Positions 1 to 10,600 of a DNA stretch of 64,000 nt are shown piece by piece. A program made the translations under genes and the position numbers. Within the stretch, counting starts at the first letter, position 1. Every line of letters starts with the position of its first letter. This DNA comes from Pyrenophora tritici-repentis (lineage: Eukaryota; Ascomycota; Dothideomycetes; Pleosporales; Pleosporaceae): assembly GCF_003171515.1 (NCBI RefSeq), contig NC_089390.1, positions 3,534,001 to 3,598,000 on the forward strand, given 5' to 3'. A model generated the notes under the pieces. That model searched no databases. It saw nothing but the letters and a program-made list of their open reading frames with translations, and was not told the DNA's origin.

Positions 1-2164
1 CCTTCTTCGCATTCTCCAGCTCCTGACGCTCTGCATTCTTCCGTGACTCGCGTTCGTCACGCTCGTTCCTCTTCCAGAATGCAAGCATCTCGCGCATGCC
101 TCGCTTGGCCCTAGCCTGTGTGTCCTTTTGGTTCTTGTTGGTACGCATTTGCCACCTGCGAGCCTCCTTGGCGGCGAGTTGAGCAGTCTTGCGGAGGTTT
201 GACTGTTTTGTAGACAGCGAGTTCTCCTTGATGCGGACGACCTTGGGGATATCTTTCCGAGCCAGATCCTTGACGATCTGCTGGTAAAGGTTGCGGTACA
301 CAGACGAGTCGTAGGAGGTGAGGACAACGGGACCTAGGTCTTCCGTAAAGCTGCGGCCTCGTAGGGAGTCGAGGCGTGCTTCCTCGCGCGGCGCAATCAT
401 GGGTAGATCATCGCCACGGTCAATAGCAGCCTGACCTGCAGCCGCGGCGTCCTTCTCTGCTTGCTTTTGTTCCTTGCTCTTCTTAAGACGGCCGGTACCA
501 CGATTGCCCTTGCGCTTTCCACCTACAACGTCGTCGGAGGCCTGGAATGAGCTCATGGTGCCGCCCTCCATGTTTGGTCCGTGGGGAGTGACTTCGCGGA
601 TGTCCTTGCTGGGGGCGTTGCCCTGCAGGAGTTGACTGGTAGTCTTCGCCTTTCGCTCCGCTTTCTGTGCAGCCAACAAGTGACGCTCTTTCTCCTCCTC
701 GTTTTCAGCTTGGCCAGCCTTTGCCAGAGCTTCGGCCCGCTTGGCTTCCTCGTTCTGGATCGTCTTCTCTCGTCTCCGCTTCCGCTGCATGTCCTTCTTG
801 CGCTCCTTCTCTTCAGCAATCTCCTGGCTCTGAACCTGCTGCCAGGCATCGCCCTCGTGCTCCACATTGTACGAGTGCTTAGCATAGTCACGATGGGCAG
901 CAGAGACATCCTGGAAGCGGATCAGAGTTGCAGTCCGCCGTCGCTTGCGCTTGCTTGCTTCGGCAGCAGCAACTTCGAGAACGCGCTTTTGGCTCCGCTT
1001 CTTGTAGTCGTCGAACTCGTGCGGGGTACCTGAGTCGTCCAGATCGGTCATTTTCCTGGTCTCGATGTTTGCGAGTTCAGCCTCGACCTCGGCTTCGTCG
1101 GGCGCAGGCAACGAACGGGTCGCAGACAGCTGTGCGGATTGCACGGTGCTGGCAACTGGTACGACGTCGTATACTCGCGGCAGGTAGCCATTCTCGTGCG
1201 GAGGCAGGTCAGTGGGCGCTGGAGATGCCATGGCCTCTTGCTTGACGAAGTGTTGATTGGGCAAAGGCTTGGTTGATCGGAATGGGTCGACGATGACGGT
1301 CGTCGGGGGAGGCTGAGGCTTTTGGGAAGGCTCGTTGTCTGCACCAGAGGACATTATGCTCGAGAGCGACATGGGGTCCGCGCGTGTTGGCGGCGGTGCC
1401 TATTGTGGTGGTGGTGAGCAAGCGTGGTGGTGAAGGAGTTTGCAAAAGCGGCTTCACTTACCTCATCCTTGATGGATGTTCTCCTGGAGTAACTCGGCGG
1501 CGGTGGCTGGACAGCGCCGCGGTTCATTGACTGATATACCGATGGCGAGACGGGCGAGTGCGACATTGCCTCCATTCCGCCAGTGTGTTGGTGCTGCGAG
1601 ATGGGGCGCTGCAACGGCGAGTGGTGCGCGTACGAGGTGGTGACGGGCGATTGATAGACTTTGTCGTAGGGGCTGTGTGCAGGGCGAGAGTCTGGATACG
1701 CGTGAGGATCCCGAGCCTGCTAGGGTAAGAAGTTAGCGGCGTATCCCTGAATAAGGAGGGTTTGCAGAGCACACGGCTGCGATGGCCATGGGCGATGGCG
1801 GCATGCGTGATGGGCTTGGAGCATGTGGACGCACCTGTGCAGGATATTGGGGGTCGTAACGCGCCGGGTCCCGAGCTAGGCCACGGTCGCCATTGTCTGA
1901 AGTCGGGTCGTAATACCTAGACGTGTCGCGGGAATAGAGGGCCGTGCTGATGGGCGGCAGCTCGGTGTTGTTTGGGGATTGGGGAGGTTGATGGGGGTGC
2001 AAGTTGGCGTGGTGGAGAGGCAAGGGCGCCGGTGTATTTGGCGAATGATGTTGGTATGGTTGGCTTGCTGATCTATGGTAAGCTGGAGTAGGTTCCCCTT
2101 GGTGCCCTGGCGGATTTCTTCCTCCTCGCGAATGCTCCCCATCATCGACCGGATCGCGATACAT
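1..2164 (-). CDS. INO80: INO80 chromatin-remodelling ATPase, N-terminal part (runs off left edge)
   Basis: Catalytic ATPase of the nuclear INO80 complex, which slides nucleosomes and exchanges H2A.Z. Only the N-terminal part is present. Three exons read in frame: 2164-1775, 1719-1462 and 1399 to beyond position 1. The first part is Pro/Ser/His/Gln-rich and disordered. A basic helical segment lies between about 800 and 1060. Positions 1-300 encode the diagnostic DBINO domain: a [10 protein letters not shown] segment, then [19 protein letters not shown], then [15 protein letters not shown]. The Snf2/helicase motifs lie outside the window. The start is the first ATG in frame after a stop; an upstream exon within 2165-2432, also Pro/Ser-rich on this strand, cannot be excluded. 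An alternative donor for intron 1 exists at 1834. Identity is firm from DBINO; the exact 5' end is uncertain. Confidence 0.9.
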
Positions 2165-3307
2165 CAGAACGGCGCGTACGGGTGACTGCACTGGCGCTCT
2201 GCCTTACTCCATGGGCAACTCGCAGCGGGCTCTGGCTGGAGGGCGCGCCGGTAGCGGCTTCTGGGCTTTGCGGCGACACGAACGGGTGCGCCTTGGGCGC
2301 GTGTGCCGTCGGCAGCGGTCGTCCTGCGACTGGCGACTCGGGATGCGAACAGCGAGCAGCGGCGACGGATGAGTCGGCCGAGATGGAATGGGTTATGTTT
2401 TGGGGGAGATGGAGCGGCGCTGTTTGGATCACACAGGCAACAAGGGCTGGCAGCTCAAGGTCAGCTCGCTGCTTAGTGCGGCAGCGCCAACTTTGCTCGA
2501 CGAACAGGTCCGGACGTGATGGACGAGGCGCGATGAGGTTGGATGTCGAGGCTGCGATCAGCTATGCGACATTCGTATCAAGGCACGGGGGGCTGCGGAG
2601 CGCGGGAGCGAGGTAGATGATGATGGTGGCATTACTCGGGCGCCATCCATTGCGACCTGCTCCGCTACTGGGCGCTTCTCTTAACAAAGCACCTGAACCC
2701 CATCTCTCGTAGAAGCAGCATACACACGCCCAGATGGTGCATCAGCCAATAATTTGCCTGCACACGAGCGGCCCCATGCAGCCTGCAACAGTGCAGCGTC
2801 TTTGCATCGACGTCGACTTGACTTGATATGCCCACCTGCACTGCTGCTTGCTGCTTGCTGACTGTGAACCCGCGTGGCGCCTGTTTTATTTCCCTTTTCC
2901 AACCCACGTTCCAGTCTTCTTCGCTGCTCCGCCCGGGTTGAGGCGTTGGCAGCTTCGGCTAATCTACCACGAGTCTATGGACCACATGCACCCTACTCTC
3001 AGTACACCCTACATGTACCTGGGTACACTCTTGTCTCCATCTAACATCATGTCTGCTTTATCATTGTCTCGTCATCCCCAATCCAACACGAAACCAACCG
3101 GCCAGCACCTGTTGGGGCCTGCAAAGCCCCAATTGGGTGACGCCTGCCACCGACACGGTGACGGAAGGAAGGAACAACCCATGTCGGTGGGTCGTAGCGC
3201 GGTCCAAGCGCAGATCACGCTAAAACTCTGGGCGGCTTCAATTCTCGAACTTTTTTGCAGAGGCGCATCCACCCCGTGAGCTGCAGCAACAACTCTCCAT
3301 CATCGCC
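2165..3307. other. Intergenic, between divergent INO80 and BRX1
   Basis: Shared upstream region of two divergent housekeeping genes. The part next to INO80 (2165-2432) is GC-rich and could hold a further INO80 5' exon. I see no other convincing coding or structural signal. Confidence 0.5.
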
Positions 3308-4441
3308 ATGGCTTCCGTATACAAGACACTATCTGGCGCCGAAAAGGACGAGAGGGAGACGGGCGAGAAGAGGAACAAGCAGCGTGTCCTGATTCTGGTA
3401 CTTTTTTTTTTTAGTCTTGCGCGGACACTGGCCTCATGCTAACAAATCGCAGAGTTCAAGAGGTGTCACATTCCGACACCGACATCTGCTACAAGATCTG
3501 TACTCTTTGATGTGAGCGCTTCTACTTTGCTGCGTAAAGTCACCCGCTGACCCTACAAAAGGCCCCATAGTCGGAAAGAAGCCAAACTCGATACCAAGAC
3601 CAAGCTCTACCAGCTCAACGAACTAGCAGGTACGATTACCTCTGATTTCTATTTATTCTGTCTTTTTCGACCAAAATCGCTGTCTTCACTTTCCATCCAC
3701 TCCCAACTTCTAGTGCTAACAATGCCAGAACTCTACAACTGCAACAATGTCCTCTTCTTCGAGGCTCGCAAAGGCAAGGATCTCTACTGCTGGATGTCCA
3801 AACCTCCTAATGGCCCCACCGTGAAAATGCACCTGCAAAACCTGCACACCATGGAAGAGCTCAACTTCATCGGCAACTGCCTCAAGGGATCGCGGCCAGT
3901 GCTTTCTTTTGACGCAGCATTCGACAAGCAGGCTCATTTGCGCGTCATCAAGGAACTTTTCACTCAGATCTTCGGCGTCCCAAAGACCAGCAGAAAAGTA
4001 AAGCCATTTGTGGACCACGTCATGGGTTTCACCGTTGCCGACGGCAAGATCTGGATCCGCGTGTACCAAATCAACGAGAGCGAGCCTGGCAAGAAGAAGC
4101 CTGTGGATGGTGAAGAGATGGACGTCGATGAGCCCGCGCCGAAGAAGAAGGGAAAGACCGAGTTCGATGTCAGCCTTGTCGAAATCGGGCCGCGCTTTGT
4201 GCTCACGCCCATCGTTATCCAAGAGTCCAGTTTTGGAGGCCCCATCATCTACGAGAACAAGGAGTTCGTCTCGCCTAACCAGATCCGATCCGACTTGAGA
4301 AAGTCAAAGGCAAGCAGATTCAACAGGCGCACTGATGCGCAGAGAGATACTTTGCTCAAGCACCAGGATTTGGGTCTTACGTCGCAAGGCGGTCGCAAGA
4401 AAGAAAAGGACCCGCTGAGCGACCAGGTCTTGTTTGCATAG
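3308..4441 (+). CDS. BRX1: Ribosome biogenesis protein BRX1 (Brix domain)
   Basis: Nucleolar factor needed for assembly of the 60S ribosomal subunit. Four exons: 3308-3397, 3453-3511, 3562-3629 and 3729-4441, with canonical GT/AG ends; all phases close in frame to about 309 residues, the usual Brx1 length. The Brix domain starts directly after the acidic/basic leader (ILSSRGVTFRHRHLLQDLYS) and continues through LMPHSRKEAKLD, the NVLFFEARK strand, and a C-terminal ITPIVIQESSFGG-type segment. An acidic-basic linker (DEPAPKKKGK) interrupts the domain late. The tail is Lys/Arg-rich and fits nucleolar targeting. The ATG has an A at -3 relative context and is preceded by no in-frame alternative. 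Confidence 0.95.
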
Positions 4442-4677
4442 ATTTCATGTTGTTCTATACTCTGCGAGGGAAAAAGTACGGCGTTTTGGGCTGCATTGAC
4501 AGGGGACCGGCGTCAACTTGTTAAGCCAGGCACATGCCTGCATATAGCGATATACCCAAAAGCTATTGACTAATGGGTAGCTGCTCTGAGCGTAACTCTT
4601 ATCTTGAGTTTGAGCATCCTCAAAGCATGTCTTCTCTTGATCTAGCCCCATGTACGCCCTTGGACCCCCAGTATCCT

Positions 4678-5502
4678 TTACCATTCTCTCTGTGCACCCA
4701 AACTCTTCTCCAGATCCTCTTTGTACTCACTACTAACACCACTAACAACCGTATTTCGGACCCCATACAGCGCCCTAAAAGGATCCAGCACCAGCTGTGT
4801 TTGTGCAAAATTATTACTATCCTGTACCCGATGTATTCTGCCACTGGGAAATCTCACTCGACTAATCGCACCGTCTATCAGATGTATGTGTAAACGATGC
4901 AATTCCGGCGCGACGACCATCAAGTCTACCAGCTCCCGGACCTTGCCCCGTATACCGGCCGGTAAGCCTCGCCCACCGCAATTGTACTTGATCATACCCG
5001 TATAATCATCCACCGACTCCACGTTTATGATGTAGTTCCTGATCCGCAGAAGATTCCTCTGCGAGAAGTGATTCAAGAACTGATACGTCCGATTTGGCGT
5101 CAGGTTATTAGCCGTTCGCCACCGGTACCGAAAGTTGATGGCGTCGAACTTGACATCAACCACAAAGGTGTTGTCTCCATACAGCATGTCCACTGCCTCT
5201 TCGTGCACTTGCCGCGACACAGCTAGCAGGTTTGTGCTTCCTCGACGCCAGACAATGTCGTTGCCTGTTTCGCGATCCGTCCTCGGTAACGTTCGTTGCA
5301 TGCACCAGACCCCATCGCCGTTCTTCTGCCGGACGCAAGTCAGATTATACTCGGACTTTGGGGGTGGGTCTACGGAGCGCTGCAAACGCACATCGATGGT
5401 AGTCGTGTGGGGGAGGACAAGGCCGTAGATAAGCTGACGGAGCTCGATAGGGAGGCGGAGGAGCGCCGATTGCTGCTCTGGTGCCGAGTTGGAATGCTGC
5501 AT
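4678..5502 (-). CDS. DUF7730/2EXR-like hypothetical protein
   Basis: Intronless, 274 residues. It opens with a short polar leader and then LLRLPIELRQLIYGLVLP, the signature start of the fungal DUF7730 and 2EXR families (often listed as F-box-like). A second signature, LLAVSRQVHEEAVDMLYGDNTF, lies around residues 90-112. These two motifs with 60-80 residues between them define the family. Its biochemical role is unknown; such genes are greatly expanded in dothideomycetes. The codon before the chosen ATG is GTG, so the start is the ATG at 5502. It is transcribed away from the F-box-like gene at 6123. Confidence 0.8.
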   Translation of the reverse strand: MQHSNSAPEQQSALLRLPIELRQLIYGLVLPHTTTIDVRLQRSVDPPPKSEYNLTCVRQKNGDGVWCMQRTLPRTDRETGNDIVWRRGSTNLLAVSRQVHEEAVDMLYGDNTFVVDVKFDAINFRYRWRTANNLTPNRTYQFLNHFSQRNLLRIRNYIINVESVDDYTGMIKYNCGGRGLPAGIRGKVRELVDLMVVAPELHRLHIHLIDGAISRVRFPSGRIHRVQDSNNFAQTQLVLDPFRALYGVRNTVVSGVSSEYKEDLEKSLGAQREW

Positions 5503-6122
5503 CACGACAACAAAGACTACTAGCCAACCAGCGACAATGGACGATGAGGCTATTCACGACTTGTTGCGGCATGCGTCGCCGGCATTGAAGCCCCTCGGTG
5601 GTCCCGCCTCCACGCCGATTGGCTATCCCGCAATACGGGACGCAGTAGCCCCTTGGCGCTATCAACTCCATAGTCGTGACGACAGATGCCTCCTTTCCGT
5701 CCTGAACCACCAACAATGACATCTATCACGAAAGACAGCTCGTCGGAGCTTGCAGTTAGCTGCGCGATGTCTTCACAGAATGTTGTCGCATTTTCTACGT
5801 ATAGCCCCAACGGAGGGGTCCGATCTATCTAAACCACGAGATACGTGTCGGTGTCGAAGCGAAATAGCTACACGCCGAGTGATCTTTTGATCACACTGAA
5901 CATTAGTGAAGAGGGCAGAAGCGACATACGACCTTTGCCATTGAAGTGTTTCCAGCCCAGTATTGACGGAACGAGCGGACACATACACAAACTTGTAAAC
6001 TCATAAGTGAGTACTGTCCATGTCAACGACAACGTCTCGTGTGTCTGTACACTACGCAATGCTGACTATGCATCCATTAGCCAAAAAGAAACACTCATCC
6101 AAATCCTACAATCGAACTCAAG
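5503..6122. other. Intergenic between two divergent genes
   Basis: About 600 bases between the DUF7730-like gene and the F-box-like gene. Several short open frames overlap here in both directions, but none has splice continuity or a recognisable domain. I see nothing else. Confidence 0.4.
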
Positions 6123-7199
6123 ATGTTGTTCGAAGACCTCGCAACAGAGCTCGTTGTACATGTGTTTCTATCCTGCAATTCAGTCACCGATGTCACGGCG
6201 CTATCATCGACCTGCCGCCGCTTCCGCAACATCTACTCCTCATCCCAGAAACTCCCCATACTCGAGATCGCAGCAGAAACGCAGCTCGGGCCTCTGGAAG
6301 ACCTAAACCAACTCCTCACTCACAATGCCAGTCAACCGGCACATATCGTTCGCTCCGTCCCATTCTCCCTCGCCCTTCTCAAGCAAATTGTCCAGCACGG
6401 GCGCGTCGCCGAGAAGTGGTGCGATATATACCCATTCAAGAAGTGGAAGCACAACTTTGAAAGCCGCCGTCTACTGACGGCCGAGGAGCGATACCGTGTG
6501 CGACGCGCCATCTATCGCTCTTGGCTCTACTCCCGCGCCTTCCACAACCGCGATCATCCACGCGAATTCCGCGCAGCACGTCTCGTCCTACTCAAACGTG
6601 CGGCGCTCCTGCACAACTGGAGTACCTGGGAACTTGCCGAAATTGCCGATGTGCACTCCGTCATCCGGGAGGTCGTACAAACCAACGTCTGCCCCTCCAA
6701 CAACACCATTACACGAAAGTTCAAGAAACGACATCCGGGTAACGAGCACTCCCTCCTCTTCAATATTCATCTCAATTACCCGCCAACAGCCCCACAAGCC
6801 TTCAACCCGTTCACCCCGAACCCGCTTACCACTGACTTCCACAACACACCAACTTACACTTCACGCTACGCCTCGTCCAAATACTCGCTGCACCACGAAG
6901 TCGGCGCTGAGGGCTGGGGCGACGATATACCCCACTATTACGTCATAGAGGACTACATGAAGCTCGACCCGGCTCAGATATTGTATCTTAAAGAACACGC
7001 GCCGCTGAAAAGTATGGTGGAGAGCTATGTCAGGAGTCTATGCCCGGAATATGATTGGTTCACTAATAATGGGGAGACGTGGGTTCAGACGCTGGAGTTT
7101 GTGCTCGAGGAGCGTGGAGAGGATGTAGGAGACTTTATGGGGGCTATTGCGGATGGGGAGTTGGGTGTTGCTGTGTGTGAGATGCAGGTGGCGGGGTAG
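6123..7199 (+). CDS. F-box-like domain hypothetical protein
   Basis: Intronless, 358 residues. The N-terminus (FEDLATELVVHVFLSC, then VTALSSTCRRFRNIY) has the layout of an F-box helix-turn pair: a Leu/Pro-region followed by the S-x-x-CRRF signature. If it is a true F-box it would bind Skp1 in an SCF ubiquitin ligase, the C-terminal part recognising a substrate. The rest has no repeats that I recognise, but is rich in Trp and Tyr (for example KWCDIYPFKKWKHNF near residue 97). The ATG follows an in-frame leader with no earlier ATG. F-box assignment is by motif only. Confidence 0.75.
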   Translation: MLFEDLATELVVHVFLSCNSVTDVTALSSTCRRFRNIYSSSQKLPILEIAAETQLGPLEDLNQLLTHNASQPAHIVRSVPFSLALLKQIVQHGRVAEKWCDIYPFKKWKHNFESRRLLTAEERYRVRRAIYRSWLYSRAFHNRDHPREFRAARLVLLKRAALLHNWSTWELAEIADVHSVIREVVQTNVCPSNNTITRKFKKRHPGNEHSLLFNIHLNYPPTAPQAFNPFTPNPLTTDFHNTPTYTSRYASSKYSLHHEVGAEGWGDDIPHYYVIEDYMKLDPAQILYLKEHAPLKSMVESYVRSLCPEYDWFTNNGETWVQTLEFVLEERGEDVGDFMGAIADGELGVAVCEMQVAG

Positions 7200-7600
7200 A
7201 TTGGAGTTTCCATATCTGTGTCTCTGTTGTTCTAACTACTTCACTTCGCACGGCATATATACGTATCTCGAAGGTTGAGGGAAACTTTATCCGTGTGCTT
7301 CCACATGATCATCCAACAACTACAAATTTTCAGAAGGCCTTCATGTTACTTGCACGTTGAAACACTATGTTTCCGTCTCTTCTACTACTATACACCTCCG
7401 ACTCTATGTTATATGACAAACCTCATCTCATGCGTATATCCCAAATTACAATGCGAAGCTAACAGCCCCCAAAGGGATTTGAAAAAAAAACGATTACTCA
7501 TCTCTCAGCACAACTTCAGCACTCTCATTCGCTTCCGTCGCTCCCTCTTCCTCAACAAGACACTATGGAGAGCCACCGAAACCTCCACTTCCAGCCCAAT
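7200..7600. other. Convergent 3' region
   Basis: Space between the convergent ends of the F-box-like gene and the macrodomain gene. It is AT-rich and contains an A9-type run near 7483-7491. No gene seen. Confidence 0.5.
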
Positions 7601-10600
7601 CTACTCCCCATCGCGCAAACCAACAAGCTTCGTCGTAGCAGCCCACCAAAAAGGATCCCCCTCATTTTCCACCAACCCCTCATCTCTCAACCGCTGCAGC
7701 GCTAGCATAACCACCGTAATCGGAATTGCCAGCCTCGCCGCCAGATTGGACATTGGCATTCTTCCTCCCTTCATCTCCTTTAGATACGTCCGTATGCGCA
7801 CATAGGGCGATATCGCCGGATTGGTGTTTGAATTCCCGTTTCCTCCCTCACTTTCCTTGTTGTTCTCGATGACAGCGTGGATGATCTTGTCTACATCGTG
7901 TACGGCGTCACTGGCTGTGAGAGAGACCGCCCACGTTTCCGCGTCGGAAGGGCGGTATTCGGAGTCGGATGGACGATAAATCAGGCCCATTGCTGAGAGG
8001 TATCTGATTGCAGGCCATATTCGTCGAGTCGGTACTTGGAGAGCGGCAGCGAGTTGACGCACGGTTTGGCCCTGTCGTTCTAGCGGCGTGCGGGACATGT
8101 GCACCATGTATGACATGATGGATTCAGCTAGAGCAGGATCAAGCTCGGGTTTCGTTTCTGATTCTGGTGCGAGTGCGTCTTCGTGCTCAGTTTCTGAGAG
8201 GCTGTGACATTCCATGAAGTGATGGAGCCTAGCGGCACTGCTTTGGAATACTTTGTCGCACTGGAAGTCTGGGCAGAGATAAGAATTGGTTACCGTGGGT
8301 TCTTTTTCTACGGGTTTGTCTTGTGTCTGGGTATTCGCCCCAATGTTTACAACTTCTTCTGCATTTGCGTATGTTGGAGTCGAATGGGGGCGATCATCTT
8401 CGTTTTCTGCTGAATCCTTGGCATCTTTTGGGGTGACTGACACACTTACACTGGGTACCTGGGGATCGGAATCGAGCTGATGCATGGTCTGAGGTGTGTG
8501 AGATGATTCTGTCCATTTCATAAGCTTTTCAGCTAGAGCAGGATCAAGTTTAGACTCCCTGGATTCGACTGATCGATTCTCCTGTAATATAGGATGATCA
8601 GTGACCTGTTGTGAGATTACCCACGTATCTTTGTCGAGAGTATTGTGGACAGCCCCGTATTTGGCTAGTCGAATGAGAGCAGGAGTGACGTCTTCTTGGT
8701 CAGCTCCCAGTGCAGCAGCAATCTCTTTGATGTGTTGGCCTATGTACGACCCAGGTCGCACTTTCAGATCATCGGTGAGGTATGCCAGAATCCGTGTAGG
8801 TAGTGACAGCGATTCGACAAATGGCTTGCCTTGCTCTCCGTCCCGAGTGCTCTTCTCGACCGTCTGAAGTAAGATCAGTGAAATTGGAAACATATCAGCC
8901 GGTATGTTTAGTTTATCGCGCTTGCCGTTTCTAGCTCCACTGCTGTAGACGTCTTCGTCTGGTGACATTTGCAGGTAATGGACAACGGCTTGGGCCAGAC
9001 GGTAGCCTTTCTTGCATAGTCCTTGCTCTATCTCGTACAATCCCGATATGTCTTTGCAGTCAATGCAGCTTCGAGCGTGTGACTCAAATCGTATCAGTGC
9101 CTCTTCCTCATCGCTGTTAATCGATCGCCAAGTTTCTGATTGATTGCCAAGTCGGACTACGTGATGCTCTCCGCTTAGAGAGGCTAATAGAGATACAGGG
9201 TCTGTAGATGTTCGTTTGGGAGACGATGGATCTCCCTGAATATCCGGAGGCTGCATAGTAAACTGTACTGGAGTATAGGCATTATGTTGTGGTAGTGGAA
9301 AATAAACCGGCAAAAGGCTCTTGTAGACAAACTCGTCGTTCGAAGAATAGACCACAAATATGATCTTTTCCAGTGTATTATTCGGATCCGCTGATTCCAA
9401 GAATCGCTTGACTTCTTCCATGGCCAAAGATGCGCAGTCGCGCCGTGGGTAATTTAGCCTGCCAGTTCCGATGCTAGGTATTGCGATCGAGGTTGCTTTC
9501 AATAGCACGGCTGTGTGCAAAATCTCTCGGTATATGTTTCGTAAGATGCCCTTGTTGCTTTTACTGAATTGTTCGGGAGGTATGGCATGTAGGATGTGTT
9601 TCGCTGGAAGAAGGTATCCAGGGGTTACTTTGACATCGCCTTCGTTGCATGTGCCGAACTTCTTGATTTGCTCCATCAGTTCGGGACCACCCTTTTTGAA
9701 GACGCTGCGATCCAAAACACCCATGCCGAGAAAGGAGCTGTCAGTTGAATTAACCATGATGTCAACCTCGAGCTTCATAATATCTTCCCTGACCAAACAA
9801 ACCATGTGGTTGAAGGTTTCGGATGGGTGCGCCAGCGTAGGCTTAGCTTCGAGGTCTCCAATCCGGAATAGTCTGGCCACTGAAGGTATTTGCTGTAATC
9901 CGATAACGTTCCGATGACGAGAGGAAGCATTCTCCTGTTGGTATTGTTGAGAAAACAATATATCGTCTGAATAATCACGCCCGTCTTTAGTATCTTGAGT
10001 CTGCCCCTTGGCCCCATATTCCTTCAGAATCTTCCGTACTTGACGCAATTTGAAGTCCTTGAACGTCTTCTTGTTCGGGGTTGTAGTCAAGCACTCTGCG
10101 AAAACATGGACATAGTTTAGGAACCGATCGAGGTCATGCCCATGTGCTACTCGCATTTGATTGTTGGTTTCACCCAGTATTCGTTGGTATACACGTTCGG
10201 TATTTTCTGTGTTCTTTGCTGTCTCAGTCATTTCTGCGATTGTACCACAGACGGATGTTGTAACCGAACAAAGCAACATGACATCATCGAAGTTTCGCGC
10301 TCTCTCCTGTGGCCTTGATATATAATCATAAATCGATGTGAGTGAGAACTCGGTCGAGCGGAGCGGTTCAAAGTAATCTGTCTTCATATTGGGAAATTCA
10401 GACCCAAATACTTCTTGGAGGCCTGTCACTGCCTTTTGTACTTGTGCACGTGAATCCAGTACCTGAGCTGCTGGCCGTGCTCCATCCACGGACAATTCGG
10501 CAGTCCTTGCTCTGTCTAAATCACCATGCGTTGGTGGAAAGAAGACTGGAAAGAAGCTCATGTAAGCCTTCTTATCGAAATCTGTTTTCACGCAAATAAC

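Noticed and set aside
7601..9100. Calling the winged-helix repeats true Z-alpha domains
   Set aside because: The overall layout fits, but the Asn and Tyr that define Z-nucleic acid binding are missing in the two repeats I could align; called winged-helix-like only.
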